Origin: DATJKD01 sp963728295
GTDB taxonomy: Bacteria > Pseudomonadota > Gammaproteobacteria > Steroidobacterales > Steroidobacteraceae
DNA length: 64,000 nucleotides
Direction: 5' to 3'
Assembly: GCA_963728295.1 (NCBI GenBank)
Contig: CAVSKB010000011.1
Coordinates: 682,001-746,000, forward strand
A program made the position numbers and the translations under genes. The notes beneath the pieces are model-generated. The model had not been told where the DNA came from and ran no database searches. It saw only the letters and a list, made by a program, of their open reading frames with translations. Below are positions 1 to 8,467 of the stretch, piece after piece. Position 1 is the stretch's first letter. Every line of letters begins with the position of its first letter.

Positions 1-111
1 GCAACTGACAGCCAGTGTAACCGCGCACACTTTGCGGGTCGGATCGGCGTATCCGTGGATGCGTCGAGTACCGCCGTGAGCGTCGCCGGCTGGGTCTCGG
101 TGCCGCCATGA
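1..111 (+). CDS. C-terminal end of an upstream gene (partial)
   Basis: The frame starting at base 1 is open for 36 codons and ends in TGA at 109-111. This stop overlaps the ATG (108-110) of the next gene in an ATGA arrangement, the same coupling used several times downstream. The visible tail ends in WVSVPP and shows no recognisable motif. It is probably the last residues of another gene of the polysaccharide operon that begins outside the window. Function cannot be assigned from so short a piece, and the call rests mainly on the stop/start overlap. Confidence 0.45.
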   Translation, partial: ATDSQCNRAHFAGRIGVSVDASSTAVSVAGWVSVPP

Positions 112-1460
112 GGGCCGATGCGACTGAGGACGGCCAGGGAAGTCGCGCGCTCATGATGCAAGGAGTGGCTGCAGTCCGTGCGCCGCCGCGAAATATCTTG
201 CGCGCATATGAGAGCCTCGTGTTGATCTACCTGACATCGCTCCTGTACCTCTATCCATACGGTATCCCCCTGGGGAGTTCGGCGAGCATCCGAGCTCCCG
301 ACGTGCTGGGACTGTTCTGTCTGTTGGTGGGAAGCGCGGCACTCGTCTTCAAGCAACGGTTGCGAGTTGATCCGGTTTTCCTCGCCGTGATCGGACCTTT
401 CCTTGTTCTGGAACTAGCAACTCCGCTGATCGGGGCCATCGGGTACCGCCAGCCCCTGGACGCTGTCTCAAGTCTCCGCATGGCCATACTCTGGCTCCCG
501 ATGATTTTCCTGACGATGCTTGGAACCCGGAAGACGGGACCACGGTTCGAACGAAAGCTGCGCCTGTTACTCGCGGCGTCTCTCTGCCTCAACGTGCCCT
601 ACGCGTTTGTTGAGATCGCCGTCGATCTCGGCTATGCCCCTGCATGGATGGCGTTTACGAATTTCCTCGAGCCATGGGCTGTAGACCGCCATTTCAGCGT
701 AGTCACCGGACTGCGGCCGGCCGGGTTCTTCGTGAACACAACCGCGCTGACTGCCTTCGGCATAGTGTGTCTCTGTTACTTCTACGGGCAGTACGTCGCG
801 AACAGGACCCGCGCCGATCTGCACCTGTCGCTGCTATCGCTGCTCGTCGTCACATTGACGACTTCGCGTACGGGATACGCTGCCGCGGCATTGATCATTC
901 TGATCGGATGGTTTGCTTTGCCTGGCAGGCGCAAGATCACCGTGGTTACCGTGCTCGCCCTTGCCGTGGGTGGGCTTCTGCTGGCAATAGACCGCACCAT
1001 CGGTATTGAGCAGACATTCTACAGGTTTCAGAGGTTGGCCGAGAGTGGCCTGCTGGCCGACGTCTCGTTTGGACAACGCGTACGGAATACCTGGCCCGCT
1101 GCGCTCGCGGTTGCGCGTGACTATCCATTCGGCACGTTGATTTCCGCGCCTAGGATCGCGGTCTTGATCGATTCGGGGTATCTCAGCTACTACATTCAGG
1201 GGCGGTGGGTATTCATAGCGAGTATTGCATTCATGCTCATGAGTCAGTGGGTGATCGGGCTGTGGTCCCTGCGCAAGCCCTATTTGCGACCTGGTGGACT
1301 CATAATTCTCTTTTTGGCGAGTTACCTGACGCTCGGGATGATAATTACCAACCCGCTGCGTGCGCCAGGGGTCATTTCCTTCATGGTGTTCGCCTTCTGG
1401 AAGTTTAGGTACGAAAAAACGGTCGTTTGCCTGCGTTTCCGTGGGGCATCTGCCGGATGA
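108..1460 (+). CDS. Wzy/O-antigen-ligase-like polytopic membrane protein
   Basis: A 450-residue protein made almost entirely of hydrophobic segments (about ten or more between residues 36 and 435), separated by short Arg-rich loops. This is the architecture of Wzy O-antigen polymerases and WaaL-type ligases, which act on undecaprenyl-linked glycans on the periplasmic side of the inner membrane. The segment TTSRTGYAA (residues 251-259) resembles the small-residue/Arg motif found in the Wzy_C region of that superfamily. The start at 108 overlaps the preceding stop; a later ATG at 153 would trim 15 residues. Its stop overlaps the start of the following glycosyltransferase, so they are translationally coupled. 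Polymerase versus ligase cannot be decided from sequence alone. Confidence 0.7.
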   Translation: MRADATEDGQGSRALMMQGVAAVRAPPRNILRAYESLVLIYLTSLLYLYPYGIPLGSSASIRAPDVLGLFCLLVGSAALVFKQRLRVDPVFLAVIGPFLVLELATPLIGAIGYRQPLDAVSSLRMAILWLPMIFLTMLGTRKTGPRFERKLRLLLAASLCLNVPYAFVEIAVDLGYAPAWMAFTNFLEPWAVDRHFSVVTGLRPAGFFVNTTALTAFGIVCLCYFYGQYVANRTRADLHLSLLSLLVVTLTTSRTGYAAAALIILIGWFALPGRRKITVVTVLALAVGGLLLAIDRTIGIEQTFYRFQRLAESGLLADVSFGQRVRNTWPAALAVARDYPFGTLISAPRIAVLIDSGYLSYYIQGRWVFIASIAFMLMSQWVIGLWSLRKPYLRPGGLIILFLASYLTLGMIITNPLRAPGVISFMVFAFWKFRYEKTVVCLRFRGASAG

Positions 1461-2596
1461 TCGTTCGCGTGAGAATTCTCTTCCTCGTATCTACGCTGCG
1501 TCAGACGGGGCCCACGACCCAGTTGCTAAATATCGTGCGACACCTGAATCGTGAGCGATTTGACCCGGTCGTCGTCACATTGTCGAGCGAGCCTGAGGCA
1601 TCGATGCTGAACGTCTTCGAAGAGCTTGGTGCAAGGGTTGTGTCGCTGCGGATTTCCAGAACACGAAGCCTGTTTCGCAGACAGTGGCGAGAGGAGATCG
1701 AACGGCTGGTGGGCGCGGACCTACGTCGAGGCTGCGTGATCCACTCGCAAGGCATTCGTGCCGATGTGATTGCCTCGCGACACCTCGACGGGCTGGTCAG
1801 AATGGCTACCGCAAGGAACTATCCGTACGACGACTACGTGATGAAATATGGCCCTGTGCTGGGCAGATGGATGGCCAGAAAACACCTGCAGGCGTTTCAC
1901 GCGCTGCCACTTGTCGTCGCCTGCTCGTCGACCGTGGCCAGCCGGTTGCGAAGTCACGGCATCGAGACCACAGTGGTTCGCAACGGGGTCGACACGCAGA
2001 CATTCAGCCAGGCCCTGCCGGAGAAACAGGCTGAGCTGCGCGCCGAGATGAAGCTTGCAAGAAACGCTCGTGTGGGCGTATGTGTAGGGTCGCTGATAGC
2101 GCGAAAGGATCCTCTCAGCGTCGTCAGAGCGATAAGGGCCCTGCATGTCCCGGATCTCGTGGTCGTCTTTGTGGGCGGCGGCAGTCTCGAAGCGCAAAGC
2201 CGGCGCGAAGCCCATGGTGATGAGCGCATCAGGTTTACAGGACACGTCGAGAATGTCGTGAGTTACCTGCAGGCTGCCGACTTCTTCATCTCGGCATCGC
2301 GTTCCGAGGGTATGCCCAACGCGGCACTCGAAGCTCTCGCCTGTGGTCTACCCGTTGTTCTGTCTGACATTGAGCCACATCGAGAGCTCCTTGAGACCGC
2401 CCCCTCCGCGGGCGAGCTGTTTGCACTGGACGACATTCCGGCGCTAGCGGCCGCGATCCAACAAGCAGCGGCGCTGACAACCTCGGCGAGAGGTCTCTTA
2501 CCGGCCCAGGCTGCGGAGATCATCGGCGCTGAGCGCGTATCGCGGCGCTATCAGGAAATCTACCTGCGCCTCAATCGCGAGGCATCGCGCGCATGA
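1457..2596 (+). CDS. Glycosyltransferase family 4
   Basis: 379 residues with a GT-B fold layout. An N-terminal Rossmann-like half has a Gly-Pro-Thr loop (RQTGPTTQLL) after the first strand. A linker VRNGVD (about 173-178) follows, and the C-terminal half carries the GT4 donor-binding motif SRSEGMPNAALEALACGLP (about 281-299, with the EX7E glutamates). Such enzymes transfer a nucleotide-activated sugar to a lipid-linked acceptor in the cytoplasm. I chose the ATG at 1457 because it overlaps the TGA of the upstream gene (ATGA). An in-frame ATG at 1427 would add ten residues with no homology-like character. The stop overlaps the next ATG at 2593. Donor sugar is unknown. Confidence 0.88.
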   Translation: MIVRVRILFLVSTLRQTGPTTQLLNIVRHLNRERFDPVVVTLSSEPEASMLNVFEELGARVVSLRISRTRSLFRRQWREEIERLVGADLRRGCVIHSQGIRADVIASRHLDGLVRMATARNYPYDDYVMKYGPVLGRWMARKHLQAFHALPLVVACSSTVASRLRSHGIETTVVRNGVDTQTFSQALPEKQAELRAEMKLARNARVGVCVGSLIARKDPLSVVRAIRALHVPDLVVVFVGGGSLEAQSRREAHGDERIRFTGHVENVVSYLQAADFFISASRSEGMPNAALEALACGLPVVLSDIEPHRELLETAPSAGELFALDDIPALAAAIQQAAALTTSARGLLPAQAAEIIGAERVSRRYQEIYLRLNREASRA

Positions 2597-3402
2597 ACGA
2601 CACCGAAGCTGTCAGGTTATGTCCGATGTGTCGCGCGAAGCCCGGAGCCTGGCATTCAACGATCCGGAAGGGTGCGGCCACTTTCGAACTCGTAAACTGC
2701 AGCAGGTGTCGCTTCGTCTATGTCCTGAACCCTCAGCCCCAAACATTTCATCCAACCCAGACAGCGCCTGCCGAAGTGCCGGAAAGAGCCAGACATCGCC
2801 AGATCAAGAGGGTGTGCGATCATCATCGGGAACGACACCTGACGTCGGATGCGGGCTACAGTGTCGTAGAGGTCGGAGCCGGCTGGGGCGGCCTGGCGCA
2901 GGTATTCGCTCGCGACGATCGGTACCGATATGTCGGGCTGGAGCCCAGCGCCGATCGAGCGGCGTTTTGTCGCGCGCATGGCCTCGAAGTCCGGCATGGC
3001 CTGTTCGATGGTCCCGGTTCGATAGGAACCGCCGATGCCATAATTTTCGACAATGTGTTGGAGCACGTGATCGATCCGGATGGCCTCGCAGGCGCAGCAG
3101 TGGCGTCCCTGCGAGAAGGTGGCCTCCTCATTGTCATTGTGCCGAATGTAAGAGACGTACGGCAGCTCAACAGGGCCTGGCGGGTGCGACACCACTGGCA
3201 GCCGCATTGTCACATCAACTACTTCTCTGCTGGCGACCTGGACCGACTGTTCGCGCGTCATGGCCTGGGTCTTAGATTCTTCGGCTTTGAGGCGGTTGGG
3301 GGAGTAAAGGACTCCTTTGAGCTCGTTCCTCGGGTCATTGCAGATGCCGTTGGTCTGCACCTGCTCGGCCTGAACTGCTATGGCGTGAAGTCGGCCTCGT
3401 AG
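2593..3402 (+). CDS. Class I SAM-dependent methyltransferase with N-terminal zinc ribbon
   Basis: 269 residues. The N-terminus carries two CxxC pairs (Cys10/Cys13 and Cys36/Cys39), as in the zinc-binding domain of sugar methyltransferases of the NDP-hexose type. The SAM-binding motif I is VVEVGAGWGGLAQVF (91-105), and a post-motif FDNVLEHV lies near residue 152. The second half retains PHCHINYFS, typical of methyltransferase type-11/12/23 proteins in polysaccharide clusters. It probably O- or C-methylates a sugar or nucleotide sugar. The start overlaps the upstream stop (ATGA at 2593). A 15-base gap separates it from the next gene, so all four genes from 108 to 4719 look like one operon. Confidence 0.82.
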   Translation: MNDTEAVRLCPMCRAKPGAWHSTIRKGAATFELVNCSRCRFVYVLNPQPQTFHPTQTAPAEVPERARHRQIKRVCDHHRERHLTSDAGYSVVEVGAGWGGLAQVFARDDRYRYVGLEPSADRAAFCRAHGLEVRHGLFDGPGSIGTADAIIFDNVLEHVIDPDGLAGAAVASLREGGLLIVIVPNVRDVRQLNRAWRVRHHWQPHCHINYFSAGDLDRLFARHGLGLRFFGFEAVGGVKDSFELVPRVIADAVGLHLLGLNCYGVKSAS

Positions 3403-3417
3403 AAGGCTGGAGATTAC

Positions 3418-4719
3418 ATGCCTTACAACCGCTTCGAGCGGTATCTTGCCAAGCTCCTCGATTCCACGCCGGACCTGCGTCGGTTGGTGAAGGCAAGTTA
3501 CCAACGTGCCAACTACCTGCTTCATGGCCGACACGGTGAAAGCATGCGTCTGCATCCACAGGCGACCATCGAACGACCTCGTGCAGTTCGGTGTGCGACC
3601 GAGGTATGTGACGACTCGTGCGAGTGCTTCTTCGGCTACTTTGGGCTGTCTCCCTGGAGCCACGATGGCAGATACTATCTTTTCCACGAGTGGCACAGAC
3701 ACCGCCGCTCCGTAGATGTATGTCTGTACGACCGCTTCGCCGGTGAGTCCAAAGTGCTTTCGGAAAGCATCGCTTGGAATTTCCAGCAAGGAAGCATGGC
3801 CCAGTGGCTGGCCGACGATAGTGGCGTTCAGTCAATTGCCTTCAACGATTGTGTCGATCGTAAGCTGGTCTGCAGGATCGTGACACTCGACGGACGAGAA
3901 AGGAGGCTCGATTGGCCGCTACAGGCGATCCATCCGCGAGGCACGCACGCGCTCTCGTTGAACTACAGGCGGCTGGCACGCATTCAGCCGGAGTACGGAT
4001 ATGACGCGGAGGTAGACAATTTCAATCCGGACCAGCCGCTGCAATTTGATGGCATCTGGCGGATGGATCTCGGCTCGGGAGACGCGCAACTCATCGTTTC
4101 TTTGGAGGCGCTTGCGAGGTTCGCACCGCGGCCCGATATGCTGGACGCCGACCACAAGGTCAATCACGCAATATACTCACCGTCTGGCGAAGAGTTTGTG
4201 TTCATGCATCGCTGGCGAGGGTCACTGGGCAAGTTTTCGCGGCTTTATTGCGCCAGATCGGACGGGGCCGACCTTCGCCTGCTGCTCGATCACCGCATGG
4301 TCTCGCATTATGCGTGGCGAGATGGAAAGACGCTGCTCGTCTGGGCGCGGGCGCCGGACCATGGGGATCGTTACTATCTGATAGATCTGTCGACAGGTGC
4401 CCGTGAGGTGTGCGGTGCGGGCACCCTGGATCGTTTCGGAGACGGACACCCTTCCTTCTCTCCGGATCGAAAGTGGATCCTGACCGATACGTACCCCGAC
4501 AGAGCCCGGATGCGCCGCTTATTATTGTGCAGGCTCGAGACTAAGACGATGATCGAAGTGGGAGCGTTCCATTCCCCGTGGAAATATGACGGACCGAGGC
4601 GCTGTGATCTGCATCCAAGGTGGGATTCGGACGGGAAGTTGGTTTCGATCGATTCCGCCCACGAGGGCGTGCGCAGGACATACATGATTGACGTGAGCCG
4701 GATCCTGGCAGATGCGTAG
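3418..4719 (+). CDS. Cytoplasmic TolB/WD40-like beta-propeller protein of unknown function
   Basis: 433 residues without a signal peptide. Blade-like repeats are visible: SPWSHDGRYYLFHEW (about 79-93), SPSGEEFVFMHRW (about 250), HPSFSPDRKWILTDTYPD (about 345) and HPRWDSDGKLVSID (about 401). These follow the [S/H]P-x-[S/W]-x-DG/DR-k-hhh pattern of TolB, PD40 and oligogalacturonate-lyase-like propellers. The N-terminal 75 residues (MPYNRFERYLAKLL) are helical and outside the propeller. No catalytic signature is certain. Its place among glycosyl- and sulfotransferases suggests a role in assembly or modification of the same glycan. The 3' end has a short homologous fossil at 5753-5808. Confidence 0.6.
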   Translation: MPYNRFERYLAKLLDSTPDLRRLVKASYQRANYLLHGRHGESMRLHPQATIERPRAVRCATEVCDDSCECFFGYFGLSPWSHDGRYYLFHEWHRHRRSVDVCLYDRFAGESKVLSESIAWNFQQGSMAQWLADDSGVQSIAFNDCVDRKLVCRIVTLDGRERRLDWPLQAIHPRGTHALSLNYRRLARIQPEYGYDAEVDNFNPDQPLQFDGIWRMDLGSGDAQLIVSLEALARFAPRPDMLDADHKVNHAIYSPSGEEFVFMHRWRGSLGKFSRLYCARSDGADLRLLLDHRMVSHYAWRDGKTLLVWARAPDHGDRYYLIDLSTGAREVCGAGTLDRFGDGHPSFSPDRKWILTDTYPDRARMRRLLLCRLETKTMIEVGAFHSPWKYDGPRRCDLHPRWDSDGKLVSIDSAHEGVRRTYMIDVSRILADA

Positions 4720-4887
4720 TCCGCGGCGGCACCTCCAACGCGGGCCCGAGACGCGATACATCGGGTAGGACTGACGGTGTCGCGGATGCGGTCGATCGGC
4801 ACGTCGCCCCGATTCGTGGGCGAACGTCAAATCGGAGACAGCAAGAACGCGCCTATTGATCTGGTGCGTAGGTAAACCGAGCATACG

Positions 4888-5748
4888 ATGAAGCCCGCGG
4901 CAACTAATGCCGAGATCCGGAGCCAGCTGCGGTGGGTGAAGGTATCGGATGGCACTGATCTCAGTCGCTTCCCCGATTTCTTCATTGTCGGTCCTCAGCG
5001 CACCGGCACTTCGTGGTTGTATTCGCATCTGCGTTTTCATCCGGACATCTTGCTCTCGCGGCCAAAGGAAATATTCTTCTTCAGCAGCCTCAGGAGTCGT
5101 GATCCCAGGAGGTTCGTGACCGATCACCTCGAGTGGTATCTGCGATTCTTCCGCGATCCCGTTTGGCTATGGGCCATCAAGATGAGCGTGTGCATGTACA
5201 GGTATCACAGGCTTTACCGACCGCGCATACTGGGTGAATCTACGGCCAGCTACGCGTCACTGGCTCCTGATGTCATCGATGACATAGTCCGCCTCAATCC
5301 GGCAATCAAGGTCATTCTCATGGTTCGAAACCCGGTTGAGAGGGCGTGGTCGGACGCCAAGTATTACTTCGAACGTCGACAACGGCGGATTGCGGATGTT
5401 CCGGCAGTGGAGTTGAAGGCCTTCTTCACGGACGAGTACCAGCTCAGGTGTAGTCGATATTCCGAGAACTACGACAATTGGTCGAGTCGCGTATTGCCGG
5501 GTCATCTTTTTCTCGGCCGGTTTGAGGACATTGCTGTGCGTCCCGAGCGAATGATGCTAGATATGATGCGGTTCATCGGTGCCCGGGATGACCCGAGCTA
5601 TGTTTCCGCATCGATCAATCAGGCTGTGAACACAACGTCGACATCGCGGATCTCGGCCTATTACCGGCAATTTCTTGAGGAGTTATTCGAGGACGAGCTG
5701 AATGGTCTGCGCGATCGCTTTGGCTTTGCGTGGGCCGGACCTGGTTGA
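4888..5748 (+). CDS. PAPS-dependent sulfotransferase
   Basis: 286 residues. It contains the two cofactor signatures of the sulfotransferase family: the 5'-phosphosulfate-binding loop VGPQRTGTSWLYSHL (34-48) and the 3'-phosphate-binding strand-helix VILMVRNPVERAWSD (142-156). It should move a sulfuryl group from PAPS to a hydroxyl or amino group, here presumably on a sugar of the surface polysaccharide. ATG at 4888 gives a normal N-terminus ahead of the first beta strand. A 168-base gap separates it from the propeller gene; no other feature is recognised in that gap. It is one of four sulfotransferases in the window. Confidence 0.85.
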   Translation: MKPAATNAEIRSQLRWVKVSDGTDLSRFPDFFIVGPQRTGTSWLYSHLRFHPDILLSRPKEIFFFSSLRSRDPRRFVTDHLEWYLRFFRDPVWLWAIKMSVCMYRYHRLYRPRILGESTASYASLAPDVIDDIVRLNPAIKVILMVRNPVERAWSDAKYYFERRQRRIADVPAVELKAFFTDEYQLRCSRYSENYDNWSSRVLPGHLFLGRFEDIAVRPERMMLDMMRFIGARDDPSYVSASINQAVNTTSTSRISAYYRQFLEELFEDELNGLRDRFGFAWAGPG

Positions 5749-5752
5749 TCTG

Positions 5753-5808
5753 TCCTCCTGACCGAAACGTATTCCGACAGAGCGCGGATGCGCCGCTTGT
5801 TGCCGCGC
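5753..5808 (+). repeat. Fossil of a second beta-propeller gene (homologous to 4477-4531)
   Basis: About 55 bases here align with the 3' part of the propeller gene (4477-4531) with roughly nine mismatches and no gaps. The encoded peptides are LTETYSDRARMRRLL here and LTDTYPDRARMRRLL in the intact gene. Similarity stops abruptly on both sides. The piece lies between the sulfotransferase stop and the methyltransferase start. It is in frame with a 48-residue upstream extension of the methyltransferase frame, which I do not count as part of that gene. It looks like the remnant of a deleted duplicate. Confidence 0.6.
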
Positions 5809-5931
5809 AGTCCCGCTGCTGAGTCCGGAGCTGGGTTGGAAGCACAGCCTTGGACGCAGGCGGTCAGCAAAGCGGGCTACGCCGGGTTACCTTCATTGCC
5901 TCGCCGCTCGGGCCTGTGGCAGGCTTGCGGC

Positions 5932-6789
5932 ATGGACTGGAGGTTGAAGTGCTTGGCGATGCATGCGCTGGGCGTGCCGGGAACAGACGTCGTACATCGG
6001 TGGCTTCAGAAGCACGTTACAAAGAGATACTTTTTCACCGTGCCATCGGCGCTGAGTGTCTTTGGCATCCACGCCGACAACTACCGAAAGCTCGGTCGTC
6101 CTGCCCGCGCCCTTGAGTTCGGTGCGGGGCCTAATCTCCTGGCGGCCCTGCTGCTGAGCAATGCCGGCGCCGAGGTCTGGGCGTTCGATCTGCATCGCAT
6201 TGCGCGCGCCGATAGAGTCAACCACATCATTCGGCAACTTAGCGGCAAAGTCCCCGGCAACTGGCCGGAGATTCGGGACTTCGAAGATCTCGAGTGCCTG
6301 TACCGCATTCACTACGTCGCGCCCGGCGACGCGCGCGCTACTGGGCTTCCTAGTGGGAGCATTGATTTCTTTTATTCGACCTCAGTCATGGAGCACATTC
6401 CGGGGCGTGACCTTGTCGCGATCCTGCGCGAGTGCAAGCGGCTAGCCTCCCGCGATGCACTGATGAGTTTTTCCATCGGCTACTGGGACCACTACGCCCG
6501 CGTCGATAGCTCGATTACACGCATGAATTTCTTCCGCTACAATGATCCTGTCTGGCGGCTGTTCAACCCGGCACGGCAGTACCAAAACCGGCTGCGGCAC
6601 GGCGACTTCGAGCGACTATTCGAGGAGCTGGGCTTCGACACGCTGAGCAATGAGCGCGTACGTGGGGACGAGCGGGAACTCGATGTCGTCCCGCTGGCGA
6701 CGCGCTTCCGGAGGTACTCCCGCGATGATTTGCTGACGGTCAGCGGCAGGTTTCTGCTGTCGCCCCATGACAGCGCTGCTCCTAGGTAA
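5932..6789 (+). CDS. SAM-dependent methyltransferase
   Basis: 285 residues from ATG 5932. Motif I is ALEFGAGPNLLAALLL, followed by an acidic strand end WAFDLHR for ribose binding and a later IDFFYSTSVMEHIPGRDL corresponding to motifs II/III. This is a class I methyltransferase, likely acting on a sugar or glycan intermediate. The frame is open upstream to ATG 5788, but that extension encodes the propeller fossil and low-complexity residues, so I prefer the start giving MDWRLKCLAMHALG. It is separated by 114 bases from the next gene. Substrate is unknown. Confidence 0.72.
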   Translation: MDWRLKCLAMHALGVPGTDVVHRWLQKHVTKRYFFTVPSALSVFGIHADNYRKLGRPARALEFGAGPNLLAALLLSNAGAEVWAFDLHRIARADRVNHIIRQLSGKVPGNWPEIRDFEDLECLYRIHYVAPGDARATGLPSGSIDFFYSTSVMEHIPGRDLVAILRECKRLASRDALMSFSIGYWDHYARVDSSITRMNFFRYNDPVWRLFNPARQYQNRLRHGDFERLFEELGFDTLSNERVRGDERELDVVPLATRFRRYSRDDLLTVSGRFLLSPHDSAAPR

Positions 6790-6906
6790 CCAGACGTTGG
6801 TCGTCACCTTTGGCGCCTTGAACCAGCAACCCCGGGCGACACCGTCCGGGCCGATTTGTTCAGGCTGGTGCGCCGTTGATCACGTCGGCACCAGTGTCCT
6901 GCAGTG

Positions 6907-8460
6907 ATGCACATGATTGCCGTGGTCGTGTTGGTGCTGTTGGCAGTTCTTGCGCCAAGCTCGACGCTCGCCACGGAAAGACGTGATCGTTTCGACCACT
7001 ACAGTGTTCTTCCGTTCGTTGAGTTGCAACCGGGGTTTACCACGGCACCGCGTCAAAGGTTCGTACTGGATCTCGGTGGCATTGGTCGAGAACCCATCAA
7101 AGTCCTGATCGTTGCCGTGAATGATCGCGCCTTGCCTCGGGGTGCATGGTCTGCCCGCCTCAACCAGCTAGCCATCGTGCCGGACCGGGACCTTCGCGTT
7201 GGTCTCAACCACATCACCATCACCTACACCCACCCGCTCGATCGTGCTCATCGGATCCACGACAACCCTGTCGTGCATACGTTCTTTGTCAATCATCAGC
7301 GTCGTCGTGCGCAGGTGAAGTTTGGTGATCGCGGCGAGCTGTTGGTCGACGGGACGCCCCGCTTCATCCGTGGCGGCTATCGGTCGGGCCAGGCGGACGG
7401 ATTCGCAGATGCTCTGCCGTCAGCAGTCGAGGCCGGTTTCGACATGGTTCATGATTATCGCTTCGAGAGTTATAACCTGAAGGAGCTTGGAGTCGAGAGG
7501 TTCATACAGGAAGCTCGCGTATATCTTCGCCGTGCGCACGAGCTCGGCCTCGGAGTCTTCCTTGGCTTACCTCGCGCCGCCGTGACGGACTACGATGAGC
7601 GAGCGCTTGCGACGATGATCGGGGAGCTCGCAAACGAGCCGGCGCTCTGGATGTGGTACATCTACGATGAACCGCGCGCCGACGTTCTCAGCGTCGAGGT
7701 AGCATCGCGTGTCTACGGGCTCTTTCGGCGCCTCGATCCCAGTCGTCCTTCGATCATGCTCGTCAATCGCGTGCCGGCCTTGCTGCAGTATCATCCATTC
7801 TGTGATGTACTGTGGTACGACCGCTATCCAATTGTTGCGACTTCTGACGAGCTGACATCGCTTGCGCCGATTGCGGCGTCCGTTCAGGTTGCCATGCAAT
7901 CGGTCGCTCCGGGTAAGCCGGTGTGGCCGGTGCTGCAGGTCCAGGACAACAAGGGCAGTCCGTCCTTGCGCAAGCGGGTGCCAACTCTGCCGATGCCCAG
8001 CGACAGGACGCATCGACCCAACGAGGCTGAGATAAGAGCGCAGACTCATGTCGCAATCGCCCAGGGAGTGATGGCGGTCGTCTATTACTGGGCACCGGAG
8101 CGTTGGTACTCGATGAGGACAGACACGCCGGGGATATGGAGATCAGTATCCGGCGTTTTGCGGGAACTGGGCACCCTGGAGCCGGTTCTTCTGTCGAATG
8201 AACCGGTGCCCATTATCGAGGTCACCGGTGGTCACGACAAGGCGATGATGTGGTCCCGCAGCCACGAAGGACAGATTTACGTCGGCCTTGTCAACGCATC
8301 CGTTCACACGCCAGCGGAACTAGCTCTGCAGCTTCCCCCGAACGGCGCGAGCGTCCGGAAAGTCCTTGGCGACGGACGCATCGAGGTCATGGGTGATCGT
8401 GTCGATGTCAGCCTGGGTGCGGCTGGAGTAGCTGTACTCGCGTTCCGCAGCCCGCGGTGA
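6907..8460 (+). CDS. Exported glycoside-hydrolase-like TIM-barrel protein
   Basis: 517 residues. Residues 1-23 form a Sec signal peptide (hydrophobic run VVVLVLLAVLAP, then STLA before ATERR). A beta-sandwich-like region to about residue 145 is followed by FIRGGYRSGQADGF and alternating beta/alpha segments with MVHDYRFESYN, LGVFLGLPRAA and MWYIYDEPRADV (about 250). The last carries an Asp-Glu pair where many family 2/5-like hydrolases place the acid/base Glu. A C-terminal sandwich (PVPIIEVTGG onward) closes the protein. It may trim or edit the polysaccharide in the periplasm. GTG 6904 is an equally possible start. Upstream 6790-6903 holds no obvious signal. Confidence 0.62.
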   Translation: MHMIAVVVLVLLAVLAPSSTLATERRDRFDHYSVLPFVELQPGFTTAPRQRFVLDLGGIGREPIKVLIVAVNDRALPRGAWSARLNQLAIVPDRDLRVGLNHITITYTHPLDRAHRIHDNPVVHTFFVNHQRRRAQVKFGDRGELLVDGTPRFIRGGYRSGQADGFADALPSAVEAGFDMVHDYRFESYNLKELGVERFIQEARVYLRRAHELGLGVFLGLPRAAVTDYDERALATMIGELANEPALWMWYIYDEPRADVLSVEVASRVYGLFRRLDPSRPSIMLVNRVPALLQYHPFCDVLWYDRYPIVATSDELTSLAPIAASVQVAMQSVAPGKPVWPVLQVQDNKGSPSLRKRVPTLPMPSDRTHRPNEAEIRAQTHVAIAQGVMAVVYYWAPERWYSMRTDTPGIWRSVSGVLRELGTLEPVLLSNEPVPIIEVTGGHDKAMMWSRSHEGQIYVGLVNASVHTPAELALQLPPNGASVRKVLGDGRIEVMGDRVDVSLGAAGVAVLAFRSPR

Positions 8461-8467
8461 GTTCTGG

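Noticed and set aside
5788..5931. N-terminal extension of the methyltransferase
   Set aside because: The extra residues derive from the propeller fossil and lack homology; a better start exists at 5932.
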